Shown here: positions 28,188 through 36,919 of the stretch, one piece after another
How positions within the stretch are numbered: position 1 is the first letter of the stretch
Layout: the number at the start of each line of letters is the position of its first letter
DNA from: Aquitalea magnusonii
GTDB taxonomy: Bacteria > Pseudomonadota > Gammaproteobacteria > Burkholderiales > Chromobacteriaceae
Direction: 5' to 3'
Assembly (NCBI RefSeq): GCF_003202035.1
Contig: NZ_QJKC01000010.1
Coordinates: 62,001-126,000, forward strand
Length of the DNA stretch: 64,000 nt
Notes under the pieces: model-generated
Databases searched by the model: none
Told to the model about the DNA's origin: nothing
The model's input: the letters and a program-made list of their open reading frames with translations, nothing else
Made by a program: the position numbers and the translations under genes

Positions 28188-28814
28188 ATGACCACCCTGC
28201 GCATGAAAAACCCTGCCGCCAGCCGCCAGCCATCCCGTTTCAACTGGCTGAAGATTTCGGTGTTTATGCTCTGCCTGCTGCCACTGGCCCGTGCGGCGTG
28301 GATTGTGCTGTCCGGCATGGCGGTCAACCCGGTGGAGTTCATCACCCGTTCCACCGGCACCTGGACGCTGAGCTTTTTGCTGATCACCCTGGCCATCAGC
28401 CCGCTGCGCCAGCTGTCCGGCTGGAGCTGGCCGCTGCGCCTGCGCCGCATGCTGGGCCTGTATGCCTTCTTTTACGGCTGCCTGCACTTCACCACCTATG
28501 TGTGGCTAGACCAGTTTTTTGACTGGCCGGGCATGCTGCACGACATCGCCAAGCGGCCCTTCATCACCGTGGGCTTTGCCGCCATGCTGCTGATGACGCC
28601 GCTGGCCATCACCTCGACCCAGGGCTGGATGAAACGGCTGAAACGCAACTGGGGGCGGCTGCACCGCCTGGTTTACCCGGTGGCGCTACTGGGCGTGCTG
28701 CACTACTGGTGGCTGGTGAAAAAGGACCTGACCCAGCCCATGCTGTACGCCAGCGTGCTGGCGGTGCTGCTGGGCTGGCGGCTGCTACGCAAGCTGCGCC
28801 AGCGGTCTAGCTGA
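28188..28814 (+). CDS. msrQ: Heme-binding membrane subunit MsrQ
   Basis: A 208-residue ferric-reductase-type membrane protein that passes electrons from the quinone pool to MsrP. Five to six hydrophobic helices are seen. Histidines sit in YGCLHFTTYVW, RLHRLVYPVALLGVLHYWW, as expected for b-heme ligands. The start at 28188 follows the msrP stop by one base. The end overlaps the convergent thiolase gene by 8 bp. Confidence 0.95.
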   Translation: MTTLRMKNPAASRQPSRFNWLKISVFMLCLLPLARAAWIVLSGMAVNPVEFITRSTGTWTLSFLLITLAISPLRQLSGWSWPLRLRRMLGLYAFFYGCLHFTTYVWLDQFFDWPGMLHDIAKRPFITVGFAAMLLMTPLAITSTQGWMKRLKRNWGRLHRLVYPVALLGVLHYWWLVKKDLTQPMLYASVLAVLLGWRLLRKLRQRSS

Positions 28815-30015
28815 CCCGCTCCAGCACCACGGCAATGCCCTGCCCCACGCCAATACACATGGTGCACAGGGCATAGCGGCCTTGGCGGCGTTGCAGCTCG
28901 TAACTGGCGGTGGCCAGCAGCCGCGCACCACTCATGCCCAGCGGATGGCCCATGGCAATCGCCCCGCCATTGGGGTTGATATGCCCGGCGTCCTCCGGCA
29001 GACCCAGCTCGCGCAGCACCGCCAGCGCCTGGGCGGCAAAAGCCTCGTTGATTTCAATCACCTCCATTTGTTCCAGTTGCAGGCCCAGCCGCTGCAATAG
29101 CTTGCGGCTGGCGGGCACCGGGCCCATGCCCATCAGCCGTGGCTCCACCCCGGCGCAGGCCATGCCCAGCACGCGGGACAAGGGGCGCAAGCCGTGTTGC
29201 TGCACTGCGCGTGCCGAGGCCAATAGCAAGGCGCAGGCTCCGTCGTTTACCCCGGAGGCATTGCCCGCCGTTACCGACAGCGCCTTGCCATTGATGCCGG
29301 ACAGCCTGGCCAGCCCTTCCAGCGTTACATCGGGGCGCGGATGTTCGTCGCAGACGAAAATCCGCTCCGGCTGACGCGGCGGCTGCAAGCTCACCGGGAT
29401 GATTTCCAGCTCAAAGCGGCCCTGTTGCTGTGCGGCGTGCCAGCGTTGCTGCGACTGCAGGGCAAAGCAGTCCTGATCGGCACGGCTGATGCCAAAGGCG
29501 GCGGCGACGTTGTCCGCCGTCTGCGGCATGGAATCCGTACCAAACTGCTGTGCCAGCAAGGGATTGATAAAGCGCCAGCCAATGGTGGTATCGAACAGCG
29601 TCTGGCTGCGGTCAAACGCCTGGCCAGCCTTGCCCAGCACCAGGGGCGCACGCGACATGCTCTCCACCCCGCCCGCCAGCAGCATATCTGCCTCGCCCAG
29701 TGCGATGCAGCGGGCGGCACTGCCCACCGCATCCATGCCGGAACCGCACAGCCGGTTCAGCGTCACCCCGGCCGTGCTGATGGGCAGGCCCGCCAGCAAA
29801 CCGGCCATGCGCGCCACATTGCGGTTGTCCTCCCCGGCCTGGTTGGCACAACCCAGCCAGATGTCATCCAGGGCCGCCCAGTCCAGTTCCGGGTGGCGCG
29901 CCCGCAGCGCCCGCAAGGGCAGGGCCGCCAGATCATCACAGCGAATGGTGGACAGGCTGCCGCCATAGCGGCCAATCGGGGTACGTACCGCGTCACAAAT
30001 AAAAGCGTCTTGCAT
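28807..30015 (-). CDS. pcaF: 3-oxoadipyl-CoA thiolase
   Basis: Probably cleaves 3-oxoadipyl-CoA to succinyl-CoA and acetyl-CoA. It has 402 residues with nucleophile Cys90 in LNRLCGSGMDAVG, the His region INPNGGAIAMGHPLG and the second active Cys in CTMCIGVGQG. GCANQAGEDNRNVARMA near residue 56 is a stretch typical of PcaF/PaaJ thiolases rather than general beta-ketothiolases. The ATG overlaps the stop of the upstream dehydrogenase (TAATG). It is the last gene of the putative dicarboxylate operon. Confidence 0.9.
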   Translation of the reverse strand: MQDAFICDAVRTPIGRYGGSLSTIRCDDLAALPLRALRARHPELDWAALDDIWLGCANQAGEDNRNVARMAGLLAGLPISTAGVTLNRLCGSGMDAVGSAARCIALGEADMLLAGGVESMSRAPLVLGKAGQAFDRSQTLFDTTIGWRFINPLLAQQFGTDSMPQTADNVAAAFGISRADQDCFALQSQQRWHAAQQQGRFELEIIPVSLQPPRQPERIFVCDEHPRPDVTLEGLARLSGINGKALSVTAGNASGVNDGACALLLASARAVQQHGLRPLSRVLGMACAGVEPRLMGMGPVPASRKLLQRLGLQLEQMEVIEINEAFAAQALAVLRELGLPEDAGHINPNGGAIAMGHPLGMSGARLLATASYELQRRQGRYALCTMCIGVGQGIAVVLERVS

Positions 30016-31556
30016 TACAGCTCCTTGGCATCGATACAGGCAGGGGAAGCATCGGCAGCACGCTGCTGCAACCAGCCTGAGACACGGTAATGGCCATCGC
30101 CGTGGTAATCCGCCAGATGGCGCAGCACCCGAACCAGCCAGCCATAGCCCAGACGCTGCCCCCAGGCCAGCGGCCCTTGCGGATAGTTCAGCCCCAGGCA
30201 CATGGCGCGGTCGATATCCGCCGCACTGGCCAGCCCTTGTTGCAGCACCTCGGCCGCCTCGTTCACCAGCATCGCCACCGTGCACAGCACCGGCAGCCCT
30301 GCCCCATCCGGCAAATGGCACAGGCGGATGCCTGCCGCGTTCAATACCGCCTCCAGCCCTTGTCGGTCCGCTGCGGATAACTGCGGGCTGGACTGGGCGG
30401 CCAACAGGCTGACTTGCTGATAATCGCAGGCCTGATCCAGCAGCAGGCAAGGCTGCTGAAGCGCCTGTTCGCGCTGTGCCGCCGGGCGGCCATCGCTTAA
30501 ATGGACCTGCGCGCCCCCCACCCGTAACAGCCAGTCCGCGGCCGCATCGTGACTGCCCGCCAGCTGCACCCCGGCTTGCTGCAGCCGCTGTGCCAGCACG
30601 GCGGCCACCGGCTGCGCCAGGTTGACGCTGACCTGGCGCCAGTCCGGCTGCTGCGCCGGCAAGGGTTCCAGTGCGGCAGGTGCGGCTTGCGGATACTGGT
30701 AATACCCGCGGCCGCTTTTGCGCCCCAGCCAGCCCGCCGCCACCATTTCCTGCTGAATCCACAGCGGGGTGTAGCGCGGGTCGTAGCACATGGCCTGCCA
30801 GATGGAGCGGTGCACCGCCAGGTTCACATCCAGGCCAATCAGGTCCATCAGGGCAAACGGCCCCATGCGGAAGCCGCCCGCATGCTGCAACAGGCTGTCC
30901 AGCGTGGCGCAATCAGCCAGCCCCTGTTGCAGGCAGCGCAGGCTTTCCAAATAGAAGGGTCGGGCAATGCGATTGACGATAAAGCCCGGGCTGGAACGCA
31001 CCTGCACCGTCTCCTTGCCCCAGGCACGCGCGGTGGCGCTCACCTGCGCCAGCAGGTCGGCATCGGTGGCCAGGCCACGCACCATTTCCACCAGCCGCAT
31101 GGCCGGTGCCGGATTGAAGAAATGCATGCCCACCAGCCGCTGTGGCGCGGCCATGCCGGCGGCAATGGCGGTGATGGACAGCGAGGAGGTATTGCTGGCC
31201 AGCAGGCAATCGCTGGCGACCAGCTGTTCCAGCTGGCCAAACAGCGCCTGCTTGGCGGCCAGATCTTCGGCAATGGCCTCGATCACCAGACCTGCCCGCG
31301 CCAGCTGCGACAGGTGCTCGGCCCGGGACAGCCGCCCGCATAGCCGGTCCAGCTGCGCCGCCGATAATTTGCCCTGCCCGACCTGGTGCTGCCAGTGTTG
31401 GCGGATGGCCGCCAGTGCCTGGATGCTGGCAGGGCCGTTGACATCGTACAAACACACCGGATGGCCGGCGGCAGCTGCGACCATGGCAATGCCACGGCCC
31501 ATCACGCCACTGCCGATGATGGCCACCTGGCGATCTACGGAAAGGGCTTGTTGCAT
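30015..31556 (-). CDS. paaH: 3-hydroxyacyl-CoA dehydrogenase, PaaH type
   Basis: NAD-dependent oxidation of a 3-hydroxyacyl-CoA, here probably 3-hydroxyadipyl-CoA. The Rossmann motif VAIIGSGVMGRGIAM starts at residue 10, the catalytic His is in VGMHFFNPAPAMRLVE, and GFIVNRIARPFY follows. At 513 aa it has the duplicated C-terminal domain of PaaH/PaaC (second copy with NEAAEVLQQGLASAADID). The ATG at 31556 is preferred; about 108 upstream codons overlap the hydratase gene in another frame. No ring-oxygenase paa genes are adjacent, which argues against phenylacetate use. Confidence 0.9.
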   Translation of the reverse strand: MQQALSVDRQVAIIGSGVMGRGIAMVAAAAGHPVCLYDVNGPASIQALAAIRQHWQHQVGQGKLSAAQLDRLCGRLSRAEHLSQLARAGLVIEAIAEDLAAKQALFGQLEQLVASDCLLASNTSSLSITAIAAGMAAPQRLVGMHFFNPAPAMRLVEMVRGLATDADLLAQVSATARAWGKETVQVRSSPGFIVNRIARPFYLESLRCLQQGLADCATLDSLLQHAGGFRMGPFALMDLIGLDVNLAVHRSIWQAMCYDPRYTPLWIQQEMVAAGWLGRKSGRGYYQYPQAAPAALEPLPAQQPDWRQVSVNLAQPVAAVLAQRLQQAGVQLAGSHDAAADWLLRVGGAQVHLSDGRPAAQREQALQQPCLLLDQACDYQQVSLLAAQSSPQLSAADRQGLEAVLNAAGIRLCHLPDGAGLPVLCTVAMLVNEAAEVLQQGLASAADIDRAMCLGLNYPQGPLAWGQRLGYGWLVRVLRHLADYHGDGHYRVSGWLQQRAADASPACIDAKEL

Positions 31557-31584
31557 GGTTTCTCTCTTTCGTGAACAGGCGGGA

Positions 31585-32373
31585 TCAACATCCCTGCCAC
31601 TGCGGTGAGCGTTTTTCCAGAAAGGCGCGGATGCCTTCCTGCCGGTCCTGGCTGGCGGCCAGGGTGACAAAGTGGGCACGCTCCAGCGCCAGCCCGGCAG
31701 ACAGGCCGGTTTCCTGTGCCGCCAGCAGCGCCGCCTTGGCCAGGCGCAAGGCCAGCGGGGCCTGACCGGCAATGCGCTGCGCCAGCTGCTGTGCCTTGAA
31801 CAGGCATTCGGCATCCGGCCATACCTCGGCCACCAGCCCGGCCTGCCGCGCTTCTTGTGCGCCGATAAAGTCGCCGCCAAGCACCATCTTCATCGCCAGC
31901 GATTTGCCCACCGCGCGCAGCAGGCGCTGGGTACCGCCAGCACCGGGCATGATGCCCAGCCGGATTTCCGGCTGGCCGAAGCAGGCCGACTCACCGGCAA
32001 TGATGATGTCGGCGTGCATGGCCAGCTCGCAGCCGCCACCCAGGGCATAGCCACACACCGCCGCCAGCAAGGGCTTGGGAAAGCGGGCAATGGTGGCAAA
32101 CAGCTGTGGGCGTTGGTCGCACAGCATGGCGGGCAGGTCCTTGTCCGCCATTTCCGCCAGATCGGCCCCGGCGGCAAACACCTTGTCGCCACCGGTCAGC
32201 ACCACCACGGCCACGGCGCTGTCCTGTTCGGCCCGCGCCAGCACCGCCACCAAGGCGGCCAGCAGCGGGGTAGACAGGGCATTGCGGACGGCGGGGCGGT
32301 GCAAGGTCAGGGTCAACACGCCATCAAACGGCCCGGCGCACTGTAATAAATCGGGGATATCGGCATAGGGCAT
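31585..32373 (-). CDS. Enoyl-CoA hydratase/isomerase family
   Basis: A 262-residue crotonase-fold enzyme, likely hydrating the 2,3-dehydroacyl-CoA in this operon. The oxyanion-hole segments are FAAGADLAEMA (about 66) and VCGYALGGGCELAM (about 105). The two catalytic glutamates are expected in GGGCELAM and in FGQPEIRLGIMPGAGG. It lies 28 bp before the dehydrogenase gene and is closest in character to PaaF-type hydratases. Confidence 0.9.
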   Translation of the reverse strand: MPYADIPDLLQCAGPFDGVLTLTLHRPAVRNALSTPLLAALVAVLARAEQDSAVAVVVLTGGDKVFAAGADLAEMADKDLPAMLCDQRPQLFATIARFPKPLLAAVCGYALGGGCELAMHADIIIAGESACFGQPEIRLGIMPGAGGTQRLLRAVGKSLAMKMVLGGDFIGAQEARQAGLVAEVWPDAECLFKAQQLAQRIAGQAPLALRLAKAALLAAQETGLSAGLALERAHFVTLAASQDRQEGIRAFLEKRSPQWQGC

Positions 32374-32400
32374 GCTTGGCTCTCCAGCAGAAAAGATTGA

Positions 32401-33750
32401 TCAATGCGCCTGCCTGACCACCGGGGGCGCGGTCGGAGCCACCTGTCCGGCGGCCAGCTGGACGTCCTGTTGCGGGATGCGCTTGAGCAGCCACAGCGTG
32501 CTGAACAGCGACACCAGTGCATAACAGGCCGAAATGGCGGCTACCCAGCTGATGCCACCGGTGGCATTGAGCAGCCATTGCGCCAGTACCGGGGTGCCAC
32601 CACCGATCAGCAAGGAACACAGCTGATAGGAAAACGACATGCCGGTGTAGCGCAGTTGCACCGGGAAAGCCTGGGCCAGCAGGCCGCCAATGGCGCCGTA
32701 GAACATGGAGTGCGGAATGGTGGCCAGACACATGGCGACCATGGCCAGCCAGTAGCTGCCGGTGGCGATGGCCCAGAACATCAGCGGCATCAGCAGAAAC
32801 TCCGGCAGCAATATCCACAGAATGGCCTTGACCTTGTCGAAGCGGGACACCAGCACGGCACCAAACGGCTGCACCACAAACTGCACCACCAGGGCTGCCA
32901 GGATGATCTGCAAAAAGCTTTCCCGGCTATAGCCCAGTGCGCTGGTGGCCCAGGACAGGGCAAAGGTGGTTTTCAGATAGGTCACATGGATGACGGTAGG
33001 CACCAGCATGGCCATCCACACCAGCATGCCGTGCTGACGGATCACGCTCAGCAGCGGCAGCCGCTCCACCTTTTTCTCGGCAATGACTTGCTGCATGGCG
33101 GCGGATTCGCTCAGTTGCAGGCGGATGAACAGCCCCACCAGCACCAGCAAGGCCGATAGCAAAAAGGGAATGCGCCAGCCCCACAGTACAAAGTCCGGCA
33201 GCGGCATGCTGCTGAGCAGGAAAAACACCAGCGTGGCCAGCAGATTGCCCGCTGGTGAACCTTGCTGGGCAAAGGCGGCATACAGGATGCCCTTGTTTTT
33301 GGGCGCATTTTCACTGGCAATCAGCACCGCCCCGCCCCACTCGCCGCCCACCGCAATCCCCTGCACGATGCGCAGCAGCACCAGCCCTATCGGGGCCAAT
33401 ACGCCAATGCTCTGGTAGGAGGGCAACAGGCCGATGCCCAGCGTGGACAGGCCCATCAGCATCAGGGTGATCACCAGCGTGGTCTTGCGGCCGATGCGGT
33501 CGCCAAAATGGCCAAAAATGATGCCGCCCAAGGGCCGGGCGATAAAACCGGCCCACAGGGTGACAAAGGACAGCAGCGTGGCCACGCCGGGGTCGAGCGA
33601 GGCGGGAAAGAACACCTTGCCGAACACCAGTGCAGCGGCCAGTCCATAGATATAAAAGTCGTACCACTCGATGGTGGTGCCGACAAAGGCGGCGATGGCG
33701 GCCCGCATCGGTTTTTTCTTGTTGTCCGCCTGGGTATGCGTGTGAGGCAT
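32401..33750 (-). CDS. MFS transporter of the metabolite:H+ symporter (MHS) family
   Basis: A 449-residue, 12-helix importer. AFVGTTIEWYDFYIYG at the N-terminus and GGIIFGHFGDRIGRKTTL are the signatures of the MHS family (ShiA, KgtP, ProP relatives), whose members import organic acids with protons. ATG 33750 is set by the family-like start and an upstream GGAGAG. It lies among acyl-CoA degradation genes, so a dicarboxylate or related acid is the probable substrate; this is inference. Confidence 0.88.
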   Translation of the reverse strand: MPHTHTQADNKKKPMRAAIAAFVGTTIEWYDFYIYGLAAALVFGKVFFPASLDPGVATLLSFVTLWAGFIARPLGGIIFGHFGDRIGRKTTLVITLMLMGLSTLGIGLLPSYQSIGVLAPIGLVLLRIVQGIAVGGEWGGAVLIASENAPKNKGILYAAFAQQGSPAGNLLATLVFFLLSSMPLPDFVLWGWRIPFLLSALLVLVGLFIRLQLSESAAMQQVIAEKKVERLPLLSVIRQHGMLVWMAMLVPTVIHVTYLKTTFALSWATSALGYSRESFLQIILAALVVQFVVQPFGAVLVSRFDKVKAILWILLPEFLLMPLMFWAIATGSYWLAMVAMCLATIPHSMFYGAIGGLLAQAFPVQLRYTGMSFSYQLCSLLIGGGTPVLAQWLLNATGGISWVAAISACYALVSLFSTLWLLKRIPQQDVQLAAGQVAPTAPPVVRQAH

Positions 33751-33825
33751 GGAAAGTCTCTCCAGAAAATGGCACGGCCCCGCCGGCGCCACAGAGCGCG
33801 GTGGCGGGTAGCACACAGGGTGGTT

Positions 33826-35019
33826 TCAGCGCGGGCCGATCACCGTTCCGGCATCCAGCAGCGCCTGCTGCTGTGCCGCCGCATAGCCCAGCTCGGCCAG
33901 CACGGCACGGTTGTCCTGCCCGAGCGCCGGAGGGGGGGTGTCATAACGGGCCGGGGTGCGAGACAGCTTGATCGGCGAGGCGGTGCCACGGTAAGGCCCC
34001 ATTTCCACCAGCAACTGGCGGTAGGCGGTATGCGGATGGGCCACCACCTGCTCCACCCCCTGGACCGGGGCGCAGGGCACGCCGTCACGCAGCAGGTATG
34101 GCGCCAGCTCCTCGGCCCGGTAGGCTTGCAAGGCCGTTTCCAGCGCCTGCTTGAGTTGCGGGCGATGGGCACAGCGGCTGCGGTTGTCGATAAAGCGCGG
34201 GTCGCCGGGCAAAGTGGGGAGATCCAGCAGCTGGCACAGCCGGGCAAACTGGCGGTCGTTGCCTACCGCCAGGTACAAGGGCACGCTGGCGGTACGGTAG
34301 CTGTCGTAAGGAGCGATATTGGGATGGGCATTACCACTGCGCGGGGTGGCGTGGCCGGTGCCAAAGTAATTGGGCAGATGCGGATGCAGCAGTGACACGC
34401 CACAATCGTACAGCGCAATATCCAGCGACTGCCCCAGCCCGCTGCGTTCGCGCTCATACAAGGCCAGCAGGATGCCGGACAGGGCATTCAGACCGGTCAC
34501 CATGTCCACCACCGGCAGCCCCACCCGCAGCGGCGGGCCATCGCGCTCGCCATTGACGCTCATCAGCCCGGTCATGGCCTGGATGGCAGCGTCGTAGCCA
34601 GGCAAGCCACCCAGCGGGCCATCCGCACCAAAGCCGGTGACCGCACAATGAATCAGCCGCGGAAAGCGCGGTGCCAGATCGCGGGCGTAATCCATGCCCC
34701 AGCGCGCCAGCGTACCGGGCTTGAAGTTTTCCAGCAGTACATCGGCCTGTTCCAGCAATTGCCATACGATGTCACGCCCGGCGGCTTGGCTCAGGTCGAC
34801 GCAAATGGCGCGCTTGTTGCGGTTGACGCCCTCGAAATACCAGGCGGTATTCTCCAGGAAGGGCGGCCCCCAGCCACGGGTTTCATCGCCGGAGGGGGGC
34901 TCCAGCTTGATGACATCCGCGCCATGGTCGGCCAGCGCCTGGCTGCAATAGGGCCCGCCCAGGACCCGGCTCAGGTCCAGCACGCGCACGCCGTGCAAGG
35001 CGCCCCCGGCCGGCCTCAT
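33826..35019 (-). CDS. Class III CoA-transferase (CaiB/BaiF family)
   Basis: Transfers CoA between acids. The 397-residue protein starts GVRVLDLSRVLGGPYCSQ, has GADVIKLEPPSGDETRGWGPP, NRNKRAICVDL, and the catalytic Asp172 in VGLPVVDMVTG. The family includes formyl-CoA transferase and succinyl-CoA:glutarate CoA-transferase. Given the 3-oxoadipyl-CoA-type thiolase in the operon, activation of a dicarboxylate with succinyl-CoA is the simplest reading. The start overlaps the dehydrogenase stop (ATGA). Confidence 0.88.
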   Translation of the reverse strand: MRPAGGALHGVRVLDLSRVLGGPYCSQALADHGADVIKLEPPSGDETRGWGPPFLENTAWYFEGVNRNKRAICVDLSQAAGRDIVWQLLEQADVLLENFKPGTLARWGMDYARDLAPRFPRLIHCAVTGFGADGPLGGLPGYDAAIQAMTGLMSVNGERDGPPLRVGLPVVDMVTGLNALSGILLALYERERSGLGQSLDIALYDCGVSLLHPHLPNYFGTGHATPRSGNAHPNIAPYDSYRTASVPLYLAVGNDRQFARLCQLLDLPTLPGDPRFIDNRSRCAHRPQLKQALETALQAYRAEELAPYLLRDGVPCAPVQGVEQVVAHPHTAYRQLLVEMGPYRGTASPIKLSRTPARYDTPPPALGQDNRAVLAELGYAAAQQQALLDAGTVIGPR

Positions 35020-36764
35020 GCCTGCGCTCCAGACGGCAGGCAGGCCATGGCTTCTGCCAGGCTGATGGCCTGTCCATCCAGCAGCTTTGCGGCCAGACCT
35101 GCAGGCAGATCATCCGCCGCCAGCGCCAGTGGATCGCGTGGCAGTACCCGGTGGCGCAATACCAGATGTGCCAGTGCCAGACGGCGGTAATCCGGCGCCA
35201 GTTTTGCCCCTTCCCAGGCCATGAACAGCGCGGTCAGGACGTGGTAGAACTGGCTGCCCACCTGGCGGATGGACTGCGTCTGGTCACGCTCGGCCAGCTG
35301 AGTCAGATTTTCGGCGGCCCGGCTCAGCACATGCCGGAACAGCTTATCGCTGGCAGGCGGCAGGCTGGCGGCATCCAGCAAATCCTGCGCATGTGCCAGG
35401 ACAGGAGGCAGCGCCCCGGCGCGCCTGACCGCACGCAGGATGTCCAGCGCCACGATATTGCTGGTGCCTTCCCAGATCGAGCCCAGATGGGCATCACGCA
35501 CCAGGCGGGCATCGCTCCATTCCTCGATGTAACCCAGGCCGCCACGCACCTCCATGGCGTCGCCGGTCACCCGGCGTGCATCGCGGCAGGTACGGAACTT
35601 GATCAGCGGGGTAAGCAAGCGCACCGCGCCTTGGGCGACGGCATCGCCGGCATCGGCCCGGCCCAGCATTTGCGCGGTATGCATGAACATGGAGCGGCCC
35701 TGCTCGGTGGGCAGCAACATTTTCAGCAACTGGCGTTGCATCAGCGGCATGTCGATCAGCCGCTGGCCAAAGGCCTGGCGCTGGCTGGCCACGTACAAGG
35801 CTTCGGACAGCGCCCGGCGCATCAGTCCGGCAGACCTCACCCCATTGGACAGGCGCGACATATTGATCATGTCGGCCATTTGCTGAAAGCCACGGCCAAT
35901 CTGGCCAATCAAATAGGCGGTGGCTCCCTCCAGCACGATTTCCCCACTGGCCATGGAGCGGGTGCCCAGCTTGGGTTTGAGGCGCACGATGCGGTAGGCA
36001 TTACGCTGCCCGTCCGGCAAATGCTTGGGCAACAGGAACAAACCCAAGCCGTGTATCCCGGCCGGAGCGCCCTCCGGCCGCGCCAGCACCATGGCCAGAT
36101 CGGCATCCGGATTCGAGCAAAACCATTTGTCGCCAAACAACTGCCAGTGTTCGCTGCCGTCTGCAGCCTGGCTGCGCACGGCACGGGTGGCCACCTGGCC
36201 AACATCCGAACCGGCCTGCTGCTCGGTGATGAACATCGCGCCCTGATACAGCTGGTCAAAATCACGGGTGCTCAGCATGGGCAAATAACGCGCCACCAGT
36301 GCCGGCTCGCCAAATTTGCACAAGGTGCGGGTGAGCGAATCGGTCATGCTGACCGGGCAGCACAGGCCGAATTCAGCCTGCACAAACAGATAAGTCAGGA
36401 CATATTTCAGTAATGGGGGATTATTCTTGCCGTCGTGACTTAACGCAGCCAGACCCAATTCGGCATAGGCCACTTTCTCCAGTGCGACATAAGCCGGATG
36501 CTTTTCAATATGATCAACCGCTTCGGCACGGCGATTGCGTGGATATAATACCGGTGGATTGCGATCGGCCAGCATGGCCAGGGCATCCAGCTCTCCGCTT
36601 ATTCTGCCACCCAGCTCAGATAATTCATTTTTAATACTGGAATAATATTCGGCACCCAGCTGCAATTGCAGCAAAGCCGCCAGATCCTTATCCATTTCAA
36701 AGAAATTACACCCACTGCTATCGGGAATATTATTCCCCGCCACAACTGCCTGCTCCATTGCCAT
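35016..36764 (-). CDS. Acyl-CoA dehydrogenase, AidB-like long form
   Basis: An FAD enzyme of 582 residues, longer than the usual 380-400. FITEQQAGSDVG and WFCSNPDADLAMVLAR (about 180-235) form the flavin and substrate region. RVTGDAMEVRGGLGYIEEW and GSIWEGTSNIVALD (about 420-470) carry the catalytic-base area. The C-terminal extension is AidB-like. The start is fixed by TAAGGAG 7 nt upstream. As the first gene of the operon it would introduce the 2,3-double bond of the acyl-CoA. The first 130 or so codons are visibly lower in GC than the rest. Confidence 0.9.
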   Translation of the reverse strand: MAMEQAVVAGNNIPDSSGCNFFEMDKDLAALLQLQLGAEYYSSIKNELSELGGRISGELDALAMLADRNPPVLYPRNRRAEAVDHIEKHPAYVALEKVAYAELGLAALSHDGKNNPPLLKYVLTYLFVQAEFGLCCPVSMTDSLTRTLCKFGEPALVARYLPMLSTRDFDQLYQGAMFITEQQAGSDVGQVATRAVRSQAADGSEHWQLFGDKWFCSNPDADLAMVLARPEGAPAGIHGLGLFLLPKHLPDGQRNAYRIVRLKPKLGTRSMASGEIVLEGATAYLIGQIGRGFQQMADMINMSRLSNGVRSAGLMRRALSEALYVASQRQAFGQRLIDMPLMQRQLLKMLLPTEQGRSMFMHTAQMLGRADAGDAVAQGAVRLLTPLIKFRTCRDARRVTGDAMEVRGGLGYIEEWSDARLVRDAHLGSIWEGTSNIVALDILRAVRRAGALPPVLAHAQDLLDAASLPPASDKLFRHVLSRAAENLTQLAERDQTQSIRQVGSQFYHVLTALFMAWEGAKLAPDYRRLALAHLVLRHRVLPRDPLALAADDLPAGLAAKLLDGQAISLAEAMACLPSGAQA

Positions 36765-36919
36765 TGCTGTCTCCTTAGCACGCCACCAATCTCCCAAACC
36801 CTGTTTGATTGAGCCGATTGATGTAGAGCAGCAGGCTAAAGAGTGAGGACTTGCCAGGTCCAATACATTTGCTTTGTCATACGATAAGCAAACATGATGG
36901 ACAGCGGAGACAGATGCTG
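36765..36919. promoter_or_regulatory. Divergent promoter region of the CoA operon and its LysR regulator
   Basis: About 155 bp between opposing starts, with AT-rich stretches such as CAATACATTTGCTTTGTCATACGATAAGC. LysR regulators usually bind such a gap; a precise T-N11-A operator is not certain by eye. Confidence 0.5.

Noticed and set aside
30016-30912. N-terminal extension of the thiolase frame to 701 codons
   Set aside because: The extension is an off-frame reading of the PaaH-type gene. The thiolase begins at MQDAFICDAV with normal length.
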